Under the pieces are notes generated by a model. That model was not told the origin of the DNA. It saw only the letters and a list, made by a program, of their open reading frames with translations, and ran no database searches. 64,000 nt of DNA from VRUE01 sp963805475 (GTDB lineage Bacteria; Actinomycetota; Thermoleophilia; Solirubrobacterales; 70-9): the NCBI GenBank assembly GCA_963805475.1, contig CAWDUO010000010.1, positions 248,001 to 312,000 on the forward strand, in the 5' to 3' direction. Positions 25,773 through 34,530 of the stretch are shown one piece after another. Position numbers and translations under genes: made by a program. The first letter of the stretch is position 1; every line of letters starts with the position of its first letter.

Positions 25773-27074
25773 ATGAGAAGGATCGGGATCAGGGTCTGGC
25801 TGGTCGGCGCGTTCGCCGCCGTGACCCTGCTCACGGCCGGCGTCGTCTACCTCTTCGGCGACCGGCCCCGGGCGGTGCTCGGGGCGATCGCCCTCGGCAT
25901 CGTCGCCGGCTTCTTCATCGCGCTCGGGATCTCGCGCCGCGTGCGGCGCCTCTCACGCGGCGCCGGCGAGCTCGCGGCGGGCTCCTTCGACACCCACCTC
26001 GACGTCGGCGGGCGCGACGAGATCGGCGACCTCGCCCGCGCGCTCGAATCGATGCGCGCCTCGCTCAAAGAGAGCTTCGGCGTGCTGACCGCCGACCGCA
26101 ACAAGCTGAAAGCGATCTTCGACGAGCTCACCGACGCGGTGATCGTGGTCGACGAGAACGGCGCCGTGCGCTTCGCCAACAGCGCCGCGGCGAAGCTGCT
26201 CGGGCCGCTCGGCCAGCCGCCCGCGGGGATGCGCTCGCAGCTGCACCGCGCCGCCGACGTCGGCTTCGCCGCCCACCCGGCGCTGCGCCTCGGCGACCGC
26301 GCCTACGCGATGACCGCCCGCGCGCTGCCCAAGGAGCGCGCCGTCCTCGTCGTCGCCCGCGACCGCACCGACGAGATGCGCCGCGAGCTGGCCGAAGCCG
26401 ACTTCATCTCCAACGCCGCGCACGAGCTGCGCAACCCGCTCGCCGGCATCTCCAGCGCGATCGAGGTCCTCCAGGAGGGGGCGAAGGACGACCCGGAGGC
26501 GCTCGAGCACTTCCTCGGCCGCCTCGCCGAGGACGCCGAGCGGATGAACCGCCTGACCAGGTCGCTGCTGACCCTGGCCCGGGTCGAGTCGATCGGCGCC
26601 GGCGAGCGCGAAGGCGTCGACGTCGCGGCGGCCGTCCGCGACACCGTCTCCGCGGTCGAGGCCCCGCGGCACATCGAGCTGAGCACCGCGGTCGAGCCCG
26701 ACCTCTTCGCCGAGGGCGACCCGACGCTGCTGCGCCAGGTGCTGGTCGGGTTGCTCACCAACGCCTTCAAGCACACGCCGCTGCCCGGGCGCGTTACCGT
26801 TCGCGGCCGCCGTGACGGCGACGACGAGGTGATGCTTGAAGTGATCGACACCGGGCCCGGAATCCCCGAGGCGGAGATAGAGCGCATATTCGAGCGCTTC
26901 TACCGCCGCGACGAGTCGCGCAAGCAGGAGGGCTTCGGCCTCGGCCTGGCGATCGCCCGCCGCATGGTCAGCGTGATGGGCGGCGAGATCGGCGCCCGCT
27001 CGGTTGAGGGCCGGGGCAGCACCTTCTGGGTCCGCCTGCCCGCCGCGCAACCCAGCCCGACCCCGGTGGCCTGA
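25773..27074 (+). CDS. Membrane sensor histidine kinase with HAMP and PAS domains
   Basis: The 433-residue protein has two short N-terminal membrane helices (residues 7-28 and 34-55) with almost no extracellular loop, a HAMP domain (about 60-110), a PAS-like segment (118-180) and the kinase core. The H-box is FISNAAHELRNPLAGIS, followed by the N-box LLTNAFKHTP, G1 VIDTGPGIPEAEIERIFERFYRRD and G2 GFGLGLAIARRM. The lack of a sensor loop suggests it detects a membrane or cytoplasmic cue. It is coupled to the response regulator next to it. Confidence 0.94.
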   Translation: MRRIGIRVWLVGAFAAVTLLTAGVVYLFGDRPRAVLGAIALGIVAGFFIALGISRRVRRLSRGAGELAAGSFDTHLDVGGRDEIGDLARALESMRASLKESFGVLTADRNKLKAIFDELTDAVIVVDENGAVRFANSAAAKLLGPLGQPPAGMRSQLHRAADVGFAAHPALRLGDRAYAMTARALPKERAVLVVARDRTDEMRRELAEADFISNAAHELRNPLAGISSAIEVLQEGAKDDPEALEHFLGRLAEDAERMNRLTRSLLTLARVESIGAGEREGVDVAAAVRDTVSAVEAPRHIELSTAVEPDLFAEGDPTLLRQVLVGLLTNAFKHTPLPGRVTVRGRRDGDDEVMLEVIDTGPGIPEAEIERIFERFYRRDESRKQEGFGLGLAIARRMVSVMGGEIGARSVEGRGSTFWVRLPAAQPSPTPVA

Positions 27075-27778
27075 TGAGCAGCGGCCGGATCCTGATCGCC
27101 GACGACGAGCCCTCGGTGCGCGACTCGGTCGGCTACGCGCTGGCCCAGGAGGGCTTCGAGGTGACCGGCGCCGCCGACGGCGATGAGGCGAGCGAGCGCG
27201 TCAACGACGGCATCCCCTACGACCTCTTGATCCTCGACATCATGATGCCCGGGCCGAGCGGGCTAGACATCTGCCGCGAGGTGCGCTCGCGCAGCGCCGT
27301 GCCGATCATCCTGCTGACCGCCAAGGACGCCGAGGTCGACAAGGTCGTCGGGCTCGAGGTGGGCGCCGACGACTACGTCACCAAGCCGTTCTCGGTGCGC
27401 GAGCTGCTCGGCCGGGTGCGCGCCCAGCTGCGCCGCCGCGAGCTCGACCGGGCGCCGCTCGCCGAGGCGGTCATGGTCGCGTCCGGCCCGGTCGCGATCG
27501 ACCTCGTCCGCCACGTCGCCACCGTGCGCGGCGAGCCGGTCAACCTGACCCGTTCGGAGTTCCAGCTGCTGCGCCTGCTGGTCGGCCGCGCCGGCGAGGT
27601 CTTCCCCCGCCGCCAGATCATGGAGGAGCTGTGGCAGACCGAGTTCGACGGCGACGAGCGCGCCTGCGACGTCCACATCTCCAACCTGCGCCAGAAGGTG
27701 GAGACCGACCCGCAGAGCCCCGAGCTGATCGTCACCGTGCGCGGCGTCGGCTACAAGTTCGAAGGCGAAGCCGGCTGA
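27074..27778 (+). CDS. OmpR/PhoB-family response regulator
   Basis: Partner of the kinase, with a one-base overlap (TGATG). The 234-residue protein has a receiver domain with ADDEPSVRDS, the phosphoacceptor in LLILDIMMPGPSG and the lysine of DDYVTKPFS. The C-terminal winged helix spans residues 130-230, with LTRSEFQLLRLLV and VDVHISNLRQKVE-type recognition sequence. It binds DNA as a phosphorylated dimer. Targets are unknown. Confidence 0.95.
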   Translation: MSSGRILIADDEPSVRDSVGYALAQEGFEVTGAADGDEASERVNDGIPYDLLILDIMMPGPSGLDICREVRSRSAVPIILLTAKDAEVDKVVGLEVGADDYVTKPFSVRELLGRVRAQLRRRELDRAPLAEAVMVASGPVAIDLVRHVATVRGEPVNLTRSEFQLLRLLVGRAGEVFPRRQIMEELWQTEFDGDERACDVHISNLRQKVETDPQSPELIVTVRGVGYKFEGEAG

Positions 27779-27819
27779 GGCCCGCCCCGCCCGCTTCCCC
27801 TTGCGAATAACCTCTATCT

Positions 27820-28020
27820 ATGGACCGGACCGCGAGCGCGGATGAGGCGACGGCGATCGCCGCGGCGATCGCCCGCTTCGAGGCGGACACGGCTCCGGCG
27901 GTTGCGGCTGAGGGGGAGGCAATGAGCCCGTGGCAGCGGGCGGCGCTGGCGGAGGGGGTCGGCGCGAAGGGCATCGTTCAGAAGCACCTCGAAGGAGGAG
28001 GAGTCCAATGGCAGTCGTGA
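27820..28020 (+). CDS. Small protein, carboxylase epsilon-like, function unknown
   Basis: The 66-residue protein has EATAIAAAIARFEADTAP and then MSPWQRAALAEGVG. This arrangement resembles short accessory (epsilon-like) subunits of acyl-CoA carboxylases, which contain a helical N-half and a W-x-x-A-A-type tail. The resemblance is by eye only. It overlaps the dodecin gene by 13 bases, so the two are translated together. The biotin carboxylase in this window is 8 kb away. Confidence 0.5.
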   Translation: MDRTASADEATAIAAAIARFEADTAPAVAAEGEAMSPWQRAALAEGVGAKGIVQKHLEGGGVQWQS

Positions 28021-28217
28021 AAATCATCGAGCTGGTCGGCAGCTCCAAGACATCTACCGACGACGCGGCGAAGCAGGCGCTCAACCAGGCGCAGGGAACC
28101 CTGCGCAACATCCGCGCCGTCGACATCGTCTCGACCGGCATCCGGGGCGAGAACCTGGACGAGTACCGCGCCCACGTCCGCGTCGCTTTCCTGGTCGAGG
28201 GAACCGAGGTCGACTGA
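28008..28217 (+). CDS. Dodecin family protein
   Basis: Dodecins form twelve-subunit hollow shells that bind flavin (bacteria) or related cofactors and buffer free flavin. The 69-residue protein has VVKIIELVGSSKTSTDDAAKQAL, then the middle strand VSTGIRGENLDEYRAHVRVAF. The canonical WVxE-like flavin-stacking tryptophan is not obvious: this copy has VDIVSTGI in that region. Length and fold pattern are typical. A strong purine-rich ribosome site (aaggaggagg) ends about seven bases before the ATG. Confidence 0.88.
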   Translation: MAVVKIIELVGSSKTSTDDAAKQALNQAQGTLRNIRAVDIVSTGIRGENLDEYRAHVRVAFLVEGTEVD

Positions 28218-28220
28218 GGA

Positions 28221-29450
28221 TCAGCCGGCGGTGCGTGCGTTTTCGAGCTGCCGCTCGATCGTCGCGATCAGCTCATCGGGGACGCCCTCCGTTTCCTCCC
28301 GTGCGGCGGCGATCGCGCCGGCGGCGCGATCGAGCAGGTCGTCGACGATCTCGGCCGCCCTGGTCGACGGCAGCCCCCACCGCACGATCTCGTTGGCGAT
28401 TCGCTGTGTGGTCACCCGGTCGGCGCGTTGGACGCTGTCGACGTACATCGCCAGCCGGTCGTCTCCGTAGTGCAGCGTGCACATCAGGTCGTAGAGCGGC
28501 GTCAGCGAGAGCCCGCCCGACGCATGGTGAAGCAGCGAGAGGTTCTTGGCATGCGCGTCGCCGTTGCCGAGCACGGCGTTCAGGGCGACCGCCTGCGCCA
28601 GTCTTTCCAGCGACTCGGGTGCGGCGACCGACTGAAGGATGCCGGCGACGCGCAGCAGGGACGGCCCGCCGTCCTCCTCGTACTTGGTGTCGGGCGGGGT
28701 GCCCGTCGCCTGGCAGAAGTCCTCTTGGTGGATGCGCTGGACCGAGCCGTCGGCTGCGACCGCTCGGTCGTAGCGCTCGACGACGATCAGCCGGCGGCCC
28801 GCGATCTCGGCTGTCTCGACGGCGGCGACCTCCAGACCGAGGTGCTTGGCGATCCGCATACAGAGCGCCTCGTTCTCGACGGTATGCGGGTAGGCGGCGA
28901 TCTCCGGCTTGAGGATGTGGGTCGAGGGCGTTCCGTCTATCGGCCGCCCCCAGGACCCGTCCGGCATCCGCGTGAGCAGTAGCTTCTCCTGAACCCCGGC
29001 GAGCGAGACGCGGACCCTTCCGCCGGCGCCGAGGGGTGCGCTGCGCAGGTTCCCGACCAGCTCCTCCAGCTCCCCGACGGAGAGATGCTCGGCGGTGGCC
29101 GTGGTCGGAGCGGGGGGAGGGGGGTCCTCGAGCGGCTGGACGATCACGGCGCCGGCGCAGTCCCGGCCCAGCGCCTCGATCAGGCCGTACGTGTCGTCCG
29201 CGCGCAGGCCCAGGTCCCTGGCGATCGACTTTCGCGGCTCGCCCTCGGGGAGGAGGCCGTCGATAAAGGGGCGCGTGACGCCCTGCGTGTAGCGCCCGGT
29301 GCCGACCGGAAGCGACAGCGACAGCAGCGGCGTGCCCAGGTCGTAACGGCTGAGCGCCTGCTCGGTGTAGGCGAGGCGGGGGCGGCCGCGCTTGCGGTCG
29401 ATGGTCGCCACGCGCTCGCCGTATAGCCAGACGGCCAGCTCGTCCGCCAT
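28221..29450 (-). CDS. hipA: HipA-family toxin kinase
   Basis: HipA kinases phosphorylate a translation component (GltX in E. coli) and induce dormancy. The 409-residue protein has an N-terminal HipA domain (residues 1-110), then the ATP-binding VRVSLAGVQEKLLLT and a kinase core with the STHILKPE segment, the catalytic NGDAHAKNLSLL and DFG-like PLYDLMCT. All expected catalytic residues are visible. The start overlaps the HipB stop by one base (TGATG). Confidence 0.93.
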   Translation of the reverse strand: MADELAVWLYGERVATIDRKRGRPRLAYTEQALSRYDLGTPLLSLSLPVGTGRYTQGVTRPFIDGLLPEGEPRKSIARDLGLRADDTYGLIEALGRDCAGAVIVQPLEDPPPPAPTTATAEHLSVGELEELVGNLRSAPLGAGGRVRVSLAGVQEKLLLTRMPDGSWGRPIDGTPSTHILKPEIAAYPHTVENEALCMRIAKHLGLEVAAVETAEIAGRRLIVVERYDRAVAADGSVQRIHQEDFCQATGTPPDTKYEEDGGPSLLRVAGILQSVAAPESLERLAQAVALNAVLGNGDAHAKNLSLLHHASGGLSLTPLYDLMCTLHYGDDRLAMYVDSVQRADRVTTQRIANEIVRWGLPSTRAAEIVDDLLDRAAGAIAAAREETEGVPDELIATIERQLENARTAG

Positions 29451-29701
29451 CACCAGTCCGCCTTTTCGAGCGTCATCCGCACGCCGAGCTGTCGCAGCAG
29501 TCGAAAAGCCCGCTTCAACTGCTCGGTTTCCTTCCCGTTCTCCAGCTCGGAGAGGTAGCTGCGCTGCAGCCCGGCGGTCTCGGCCAGCTGCGCCTGGGTT
29601 TGGCCGGCCTCCATGCGGTAGTGGCGGATCGCGTCGCCGAGCGACGCGGGGGTGTAGATGCGGAAGCGACTGTTTGGAGAATGCGCTTTGTCCGTCGGCA
29701 T
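29450..29701 (-). CDS. hipB: HipB-like XRE antitoxin
   Basis: The 83-residue protein has a helix-turn-helix of the XRE/Cro type: LGDAIRHYRMEAGQTQAQLAETAGLQRSYLSELENGKET, then LKRAFRLLRQLGVRM. This is the normal order for HipB, which binds HipA and represses the operon. The ATG at 29701 is preferred; an in-frame ATG at 29719 would overlap the operator repeats. Confidence 0.9.
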   Translation of the reverse strand: MPTDKAHSPNSRFRIYTPASLGDAIRHYRMEAGQTQAQLAETAGLQRSYLSELENGKETEQLKRAFRLLRQLGVRMTLEKADW

Positions 29702-29719
29702 AAGCAGACATAGTAGCAA

Positions 29720-29756
29720 TGTCGGAATATTTCGGCAAGTTGCAGTGTCGGAATAT
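29720..29756. promoter_or_regulatory. Candidate HipB operator: paired direct repeats
   Basis: TGTCGGAATAT occurs at 29720-29730 and again at 29746-29756, spaced 26 bases start to start (about two and a half helix turns). The left copy extends into a near palindrome around GAATATTTC. It sits between the divergent hipB and rhodanese genes. HipB proteins usually bind several identical sites in this position; binding here is inferred. Confidence 0.65.
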
Positions 29757-29792
29757 CAAAACGAAGATCGCCGCTGGTAGGGTCTCGTCCCC

Positions 29793-30179
29793 ATGGCGGA
29801 TGAGACGAGAGAGGTTTCCCGCGACGAGGCCCAGAAGCTGATCGAGGACGGTGCGCAGGTCGTCGACGTGCGCGCCGACCACGAGTGGGAGGCCGGGCAC
29901 ATCGCCGGCGCCGTCCACGTGCCGCTCGACGAGCTGGCCGGGCGCACGGCGGAGATCGACGCCGAACGGCCGGTCGTCCTCTACTGCCGCGGCGGCAACC
30001 GCTCGACGATGGCGACCGAGGCGCTCGCCGCCGCCGGCTTCGGCGCCGCCAAGCTCAGCGAGGGGATCGTCGGCTGGGCCGAGGCGGATCTGCCGCTGGA
30101 GCCGGAGGGCGGATACGTCGCCGAGTCCGGTGAGGCGGCGGCGATCCTCGAGGCCCGCAAAAAGGCCGCGCAGAGCTAG
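29793..30179 (+). CDS. Rhodanese-domain sulfurtransferase
   Basis: The 128-residue protein is a single rhodanese domain. It has VVDVRADHEWEAGHIAGAVHVPLDEL and the active-site loop VLYCRGGNRSTMATEAL with the catalytic cysteine. A charged tail of about 28 residues follows. Rhodaneses carry sulfane sulfur. It lies directly upstream of the sulfate-assimilation genes, which suggests a role in sulfur handling, though a promoter region separates them. Confidence 0.93.
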   Translation: MADETREVSRDEAQKLIEDGAQVVDVRADHEWEAGHIAGAVHVPLDELAGRTAEIDAERPVVLYCRGGNRSTMATEALAAAGFGAAKLSEGIVGWAEADLPLEPEGGYVAESGEAAAILEARKKAAQS

Positions 30180-30230
30180 GGACAGAGCTAAATACCCTAA
30201 TCCCGGTCCGGTTTTGCTATTTTGCTCCGC

Positions 30231-30299
30231 ATGAGTCCGGAGCGACCAAGCGTCCATCTCTGGTTATTCGCGCCGGGAGCGAAGGACGAAACTTTGTGA
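30231..30299 (+). repeat. 68-70 bp repeat copy 1 encoding a 22-residue ORF directly before nirA
   Basis: An ATG at 30231 opens a 22-codon frame containing ERPSVHLW, a hydrophobic pair, then FAPGAK, and ending in TGA at 30297-30299 overlapping the nirA ATG. A second copy at 55520-55591 encodes nearly the same peptide (ERPSVHLWFFAPGAK core). The nucleotide sequence is about 85 percent identical by eye. Variable end positions pair with each other: GTCC near the start and GGAC near the end here, GCGC and GCGC in the other copy. It is either a mobile palindromic repeat or a leader peptide gene. Confidence 0.7.
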
Positions 30300-32140
30300 T
30301 GGAGGTCGTCGTCGACGAGGACAAGCGGCAGAGCGGCAAGGGCCGGGCGGGCACGCTCGAGAACCCGGAGACCTACGAGAACGTCCCCGGGCACGTGATC
30401 CCGATAATCGAGCGCGAGTTCGACGACTTCGACGGCGAAGCGGACCAGTTCCTCGCCGGCGAGCTGGCCGAGGACCAGTTCATCGGCTTCCGCCTCAAAC
30501 AGGGCGTCTACGGCCAGCGCCAGGCCGACGTGCAGATGATCCGCGTCAAGCTGCCCTACGGCGGCGTGACGCCGGAGCAGATGGAGGCCTTCGCGAGCGT
30601 GGTCGAGCAGTACGCGCCGCTGAACAAGGGCCACATCACGACCCGCCAGAACATCCAGATCCACCACGTGCCGCTGCGCGACGTCAAAGCGCTGCTGCGC
30701 GAGATCGCCGACGCCGGCCTCTCCTCGCGCGAGGGCTGCGGCAACACGATCCGCAACGTCACCGGCGACCCCTGGGCCGGCGTCGCCGCCGACGAGATCT
30801 TCGACCCGACGCCCTACGCCGGCGCCTACGTCCGCTACTTCGTCCGCCACCCGACGACCCAGCTGATGCCGCGCAAGATCAAGACCTCCTTCACCGGCTC
30901 CGATGCCGACCGGGCGATCAGCGGCATCCACGACATCGCCTTCCTCAGCCGCGAGCGCGACGGCGTCAAGGGCTTCGAGGTCCGGGTCGGCGGCGGCACC
31001 TCGATCATGGCCCGCGTCGCGCCGACGCTGTACGAGTTCGTCGAGGCCGACAACGGCGACTACCTCAAGGTCGCCGAGGCGGCGCTGCGGATCTTCGACC
31101 GCCAGGAGTGGCTGCGCGTCAACCGCGCCCGCGCCCGGATCAAGGTGCTGATCGACAAGATCGGCATCGACGCCTTCCGCGAGCAGGTCGACGCCGAGCT
31201 CGAGGGCGAGTGGGTCGAGGAGCGCGAGTTCGGCCCCGAGTTGGTCGAGCGCCTGCGATTCGACGACGACGAGCGGGAGAACGCGCCCGAGCCGCCGCCC
31301 GCCCCCGCCTCGCCCAACGGCGACCGCGCTGAGCTCGACCGTTTCCTCGAAGGCAACGTGCAGCCGCAGCGCCAGGAGGGCTTCGTCGCGGTCGAGGTCA
31401 AGGTCGAGCGCGGCGACCTGACGCCGGAGCAGTTCCGCGGCCTCGCCGCGATCATGCGCGAGCACACCGGCGGCTACGCGCGCAGCACCGTGCAGCAGAA
31501 CCTCGTCCTGCGCTGGGTGCGCGACGAGGCGCTCTACGAGGTCTGGGAGCGGCTGAAGGAGCTCGGCCTCGCCGAGCCCGGCGCGCGCGAGATCACCGAC
31601 ACGGTGAGCTGCCCCGGCACCGACAGCTGCAAACTCGGCATCACAGCCTCGATGGGCCTCAACCGGGCGATCAAGCAGCGGCTCGAGGAGATGGAGATCA
31701 CGGATCCGCTGACCCGCGGGATCCACGTCAAGATGAGCGGCTGCCCGAACGGCTGCAGCCAGCACCACATCGCCAACATCGGCTTCTACGGCGCCTCGCT
31801 GAAGGTCGGCGGCCGCCAGATGCCCGCCTACATCCCGCACATCGGCGGCAACTACGAGGGCGGCGAGGTCGTCTTCGGCACGCGGCTGAAGTCGCGCCTG
31901 CCCGCCAAGCGGGTGCCCGAGGCGGTGCAGCGCTGGATCGAGCTGTACGAGGGCGAGCGGGCCGCGGACGAGGAGTTCAACGCCTTCGCCGAGCGCGCCG
32001 GCGCCGAGCGCTTCGAAGCGGAGATCAAGGACCTGACCCTGCCCGCCGAGTTCAGCCTCGAGACGATGCAGCAGTTCATCGACTGGAACCGCTCCAGTCC
32101 CTACAAGGTGGAGCGGGGCGAGGGCGAGTGCGCGATATGA
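30299..32140 (+). CDS. nirA: Ferredoxin-type sulfite (or nitrite) reductase, siroheme and 4Fe-4S
   Basis: The 613-residue protein reduces sulfite to sulfide with six electrons. It has the duplicated fold: GGVTPEQMEAFASVVEQY with the THITTRQNIQIHH-type block (here GHITTRQNIQIH), and the C-half GLAAIMREHTGG with STVQQNLVLRW. Siroheme/iron-sulfur ligands are in DTVSCPGTDSCKLG and KMSGCPNGCSQHHIANIGFYG. Its location with cysH, sat and cysC indicates assimilatory sulfite reduction rather than nitrite reduction. A GTG at 30296 is an alternative start. Confidence 0.93.
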   Translation: MEVVVDEDKRQSGKGRAGTLENPETYENVPGHVIPIIEREFDDFDGEADQFLAGELAEDQFIGFRLKQGVYGQRQADVQMIRVKLPYGGVTPEQMEAFASVVEQYAPLNKGHITTRQNIQIHHVPLRDVKALLREIADAGLSSREGCGNTIRNVTGDPWAGVAADEIFDPTPYAGAYVRYFVRHPTTQLMPRKIKTSFTGSDADRAISGIHDIAFLSRERDGVKGFEVRVGGGTSIMARVAPTLYEFVEADNGDYLKVAEAALRIFDRQEWLRVNRARARIKVLIDKIGIDAFREQVDAELEGEWVEEREFGPELVERLRFDDDERENAPEPPPAPASPNGDRAELDRFLEGNVQPQRQEGFVAVEVKVERGDLTPEQFRGLAAIMREHTGGYARSTVQQNLVLRWVRDEALYEVWERLKELGLAEPGAREITDTVSCPGTDSCKLGITASMGLNRAIKQRLEEMEITDPLTRGIHVKMSGCPNGCSQHHIANIGFYGASLKVGGRQMPAYIPHIGGNYEGGEVVFGTRLKSRLPAKRVPEAVQRWIELYEGERAADEEFNAFAERAGAERFEAEIKDLTLPAEFSLETMQQFIDWNRSSPYKVERGEGECAI

Positions 32141-32832
32141 ACCCTGTGGCGACGATCCCGGAGATCGACGCCGAGGCGGTCAGCGCGGAGCTGGAGGAGA
32201 AGAGCGCCGCCGAGGCGATCGAGTGGATGTTCGAGGCCTTCGGCCAGAGCCACTACATCGCCTGCTCGTTCCAGAAGACGAGCTCGGTGACCGCGCACCT
32301 GGCCAGCCGCATCAACCCCGAGGCGCGCTTCTTCTACCTCGACACCGACGTGCTCTTCCCCGAGACCTACGAGACGCGCGACCGGCTCGCCGCGGCGCTC
32401 GACGTCGAGTTCGACCGCTTCTGCGACCTCACCCTGGAGGAGCAGGCCGCCCAGTACGGCGAGGAGCTGTGGAAGCGCGACCCCGACGCCTGCTGCGGCC
32501 TGCGCAAGGTCGAGCCGCTGCGCCGCGCCCTCTCCGGCGTCGACTGCTGGCTCGCCGGCGTCCGCCGCGAGGACTCGGCCAGCCGCGCCAAGACCCCCAA
32601 GCTCGCCTGGGACAAGCGCTTCGGCCTCTGGAAGCTGAACCCGATCGCGGATTGGACCGAGCGCGACGTCTGGAGCTACATCCGCGAGCACGATCTCCCG
32701 TACAACCCGCTGCACGATCGCGGCTACCCCTCGATCGGCTGCACCCACTGCACCAAGCCGGTCGGGCCGGGCGGCTCGCCGCGCGCCGGGCGCTGGGCGG
32801 GTCTCGAGAAGACCGAGTGCGGGATCAACTAG
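32137..32832 (+). CDS. cysH: Adenylyl-sulfate (APS) reductase, CysH family
   Basis: Reduces activated sulfate to sulfite using thioredoxin. The 231-residue protein has the substrate loop CSFQKTSSVTAHLASR, then DTDVLFPETYETRDRL. Four cysteines are in CCGLRKVEPL and GCTHCTK, the pattern that binds a 4Fe-4S cluster and marks APS rather than PAPS reductases. The terminal catalytic GKTECGI-type motif appears as KTECGIN at the C-terminus. The ATG at 32137 overlaps the nirA stop (ATGA). Confidence 0.94.
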   Translation: MNPVATIPEIDAEAVSAELEEKSAAEAIEWMFEAFGQSHYIACSFQKTSSVTAHLASRINPEARFFYLDTDVLFPETYETRDRLAAALDVEFDRFCDLTLEEQAAQYGEELWKRDPDACCGLRKVEPLRRALSGVDCWLAGVRREDSASRAKTPKLAWDKRFGLWKLNPIADWTERDVWSYIREHDLPYNPLHDRGYPSIGCTHCTKPVGPGGSPRAGRWAGLEKTECGIN

Positions 32833-32888
32833 CGGGCTGCGGCCCGCTTTAGCAATACTCTCCTGCCCCGAACGCGACGAGGAGCCCC

Positions 32889-33965
32889 ATGAGCGAGACG
32901 ATGACCGAGCTTTCCCTGACCCTTTCCGAGCGCCACACGGCCGACTTCGAGATGATCGGCAACGGCGGCTTCGCGCCGCTGACCGGCTTCCAGGGCTCCG
33001 CCGACTGGCAGCGCGTCTGCGCCGAGATGCGCACCGCCGACGGCCACTACTGGCCGATCCCGATCACTCTGGCGAGCGACCTCGAGTGCGCGGTCGGCGA
33101 CACGATCGCGCTCTCGAGCGACGAAGGCAAGCCGCTGGGGCGGATCAGGGTCGAGGAGATCTTCGAGCGCGACGTGAAGCGCGAGGCCGAGCAGGTCTAC
33201 GGCACGACCGACGAGGCCCACCCGGGCGTCGCCGCGATCCGCGAGGAGGGCGCCCGCTGCCTCGCCGGCCCGATCGAGGTCGACGCGCTGCCCGACCACG
33301 AGGAGGCCTTCATGCGCCGCTACAAGACGGCGCCGGAGACGAAGGCCGAGTTCGAGCGCCGCGGCTGGAACCGAGTCGTCGCCTTCCAGACCCGCAATCC
33401 CATCCACCGCGCCCACGAGTACCTGACCAAGGCTGCGCTGGAGACCTGCGACGGGCTGTTCATCCAGCCGCTGATCGGCAAGACCAAGGCCGGCGACATC
33501 CCCGCCGACGTGCGCATGCGCTGCTACGAGGTGCTGATGGAGAACTACTACCCGAACGACCGGGTGATGCTCGGCGTGAAGCCGGCGAAGATGCACTACG
33601 CCGGCCCGCGCGAGGCCGTCCTGCACGCGATCGTCCGCCGCAACTACGGCGCCACCCACTTCATCGTCGGCCGCGACCACGCCGGCGTCGGCGACTACTA
33701 CGGCACCTACGACGCGCAGAAGATCTTCGACGAGATCGACATCGAGGAGCTGGGCATCGAACCGCTGTTCTTCGAGCACAGCTTCTGGTGCAACGAGTGC
33801 GAGGGGATGGCCTCGGGCAAGACCTGCCCGCACGACTCCTCGGCGCACGTTTTCCTCAGCGGCACCAAGGTGCGCGAGATGCTCGGCAAGGGCGAACGCC
33901 CGCCGCAGGAGTTCTCGCGCAACGAGGTCGCCGACATCCTGATCGACGCTTACAAGGAGGACTGA
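32889..33965 (+). CDS. sat: ATP sulfurylase (sulfate adenylyltransferase)
   Basis: Makes APS from sulfate and ATP. The 358-residue protein has the GNGGFAPLTGFQ opening of the homo-oligomeric Sat family, the catalytic QTRNPIHRAHEYLTK, HYAGPREAVLHAIVRRNYG and FIVGRDHAGVGDYYG. Late cysteines (FWCNECEGMASGKTCPHD) are typical of this bacterial form. The 56-base gap before it shows it may have its own ribosome site. It is part of the sulfur operon. Confidence 0.96.
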   Translation: MSETMTELSLTLSERHTADFEMIGNGGFAPLTGFQGSADWQRVCAEMRTADGHYWPIPITLASDLECAVGDTIALSSDEGKPLGRIRVEEIFERDVKREAEQVYGTTDEAHPGVAAIREEGARCLAGPIEVDALPDHEEAFMRRYKTAPETKAEFERRGWNRVVAFQTRNPIHRAHEYLTKAALETCDGLFIQPLIGKTKAGDIPADVRMRCYEVLMENYYPNDRVMLGVKPAKMHYAGPREAVLHAIVRRNYGATHFIVGRDHAGVGDYYGTYDAQKIFDEIDIEELGIEPLFFEHSFWCNECEGMASGKTCPHDSSAHVFLSGTKVREMLGKGERPPQEFSRNEVADILIDAYKED

Positions 33966-33972
33966 CGTAAAG

Positions 33973-34530
33973 ATGGCTGGAGAGAAGGGATTCACCCTCT
34001 GGTTCACCGGACTCTCGGGAGCCGGCAAGACGACGATCTCGAGGCTGCTGGAGGGCCACCTGCGCGAGCGCGGCTCGAAGCTGGAGATCCTCGACGGCGA
34101 CGTGGTGCGCGAAAACCTCTCCAAGGGGCTCGGCTTCTCCAAAGAGGACCGCGACACGAACATTCGCCGCATCGCCTTCGTCGCCGACCTGCTCAGCCGC
34201 AACGGCGTGCCGGTGATCACCGCGGCGATCTCCCCCTACGCGGAGATCCGCTCCGAGGCGCGCGACCTGATGGGCGAGCGCTTCGTCGAGGTCTACGTCA
34301 AGGCCTCGGTCGACACCTGCGCCGAGCGCGACGTCAAGGGCCTCTACGCGAAGGCGTTCGCCGGCGAGATCAAGGAATTCACCGGCGTGTCGGACCCCTA
34401 CGAGGCGCCCGACAACCCCGAGGTCACCTGCGACACCGAAAGCGAAACGGCTGAGGAGTCGGCGCAAAAGCTGATCGAGTACCTCGAGTCGCGCGGCCTG
34501 ATCCCCGAGCACGCTCCCGCGTCGGCGTAG
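33973..34530 (+). CDS. cysC: Adenylylsulfate kinase
   Basis: Phosphorylates APS to PAPS. The 185-residue protein has Walker A WFTGLSGAGKTTISRLL, the DGDVVRENLSKGLGFSKEDRDTNIRRI block and the lid region with VKASVDTCAERDVKGLYAKA. Because the reductase encoded here is of the APS type, the PAPS may serve sulfation rather than cysteine synthesis; the sulfatase nearby is a possible link. A palindrome begins one base after its stop. Confidence 0.95.
   Translation: MAGEKGFTLWFTGLSGAGKTTISRLLEGHLRERGSKLEILDGDVVRENLSKGLGFSKEDRDTNIRRIAFVADLLSRNGVPVITAAISPYAEIRSEARDLMGERFVEVYVKASVDTCAERDVKGLYAKAFAGEIKEFTGVSDPYEAPDNPEVTCDTESETAEESAQKLIEYLESRGLIPEHAPASA

Noticed and set aside
28221..30257. 678-codon extension of hipA
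   Set aside because: The extra N-terminal half overlaps hipB and the rhodanese gene in antisense. HipA starts at 29450, overlapping the hipB stop.
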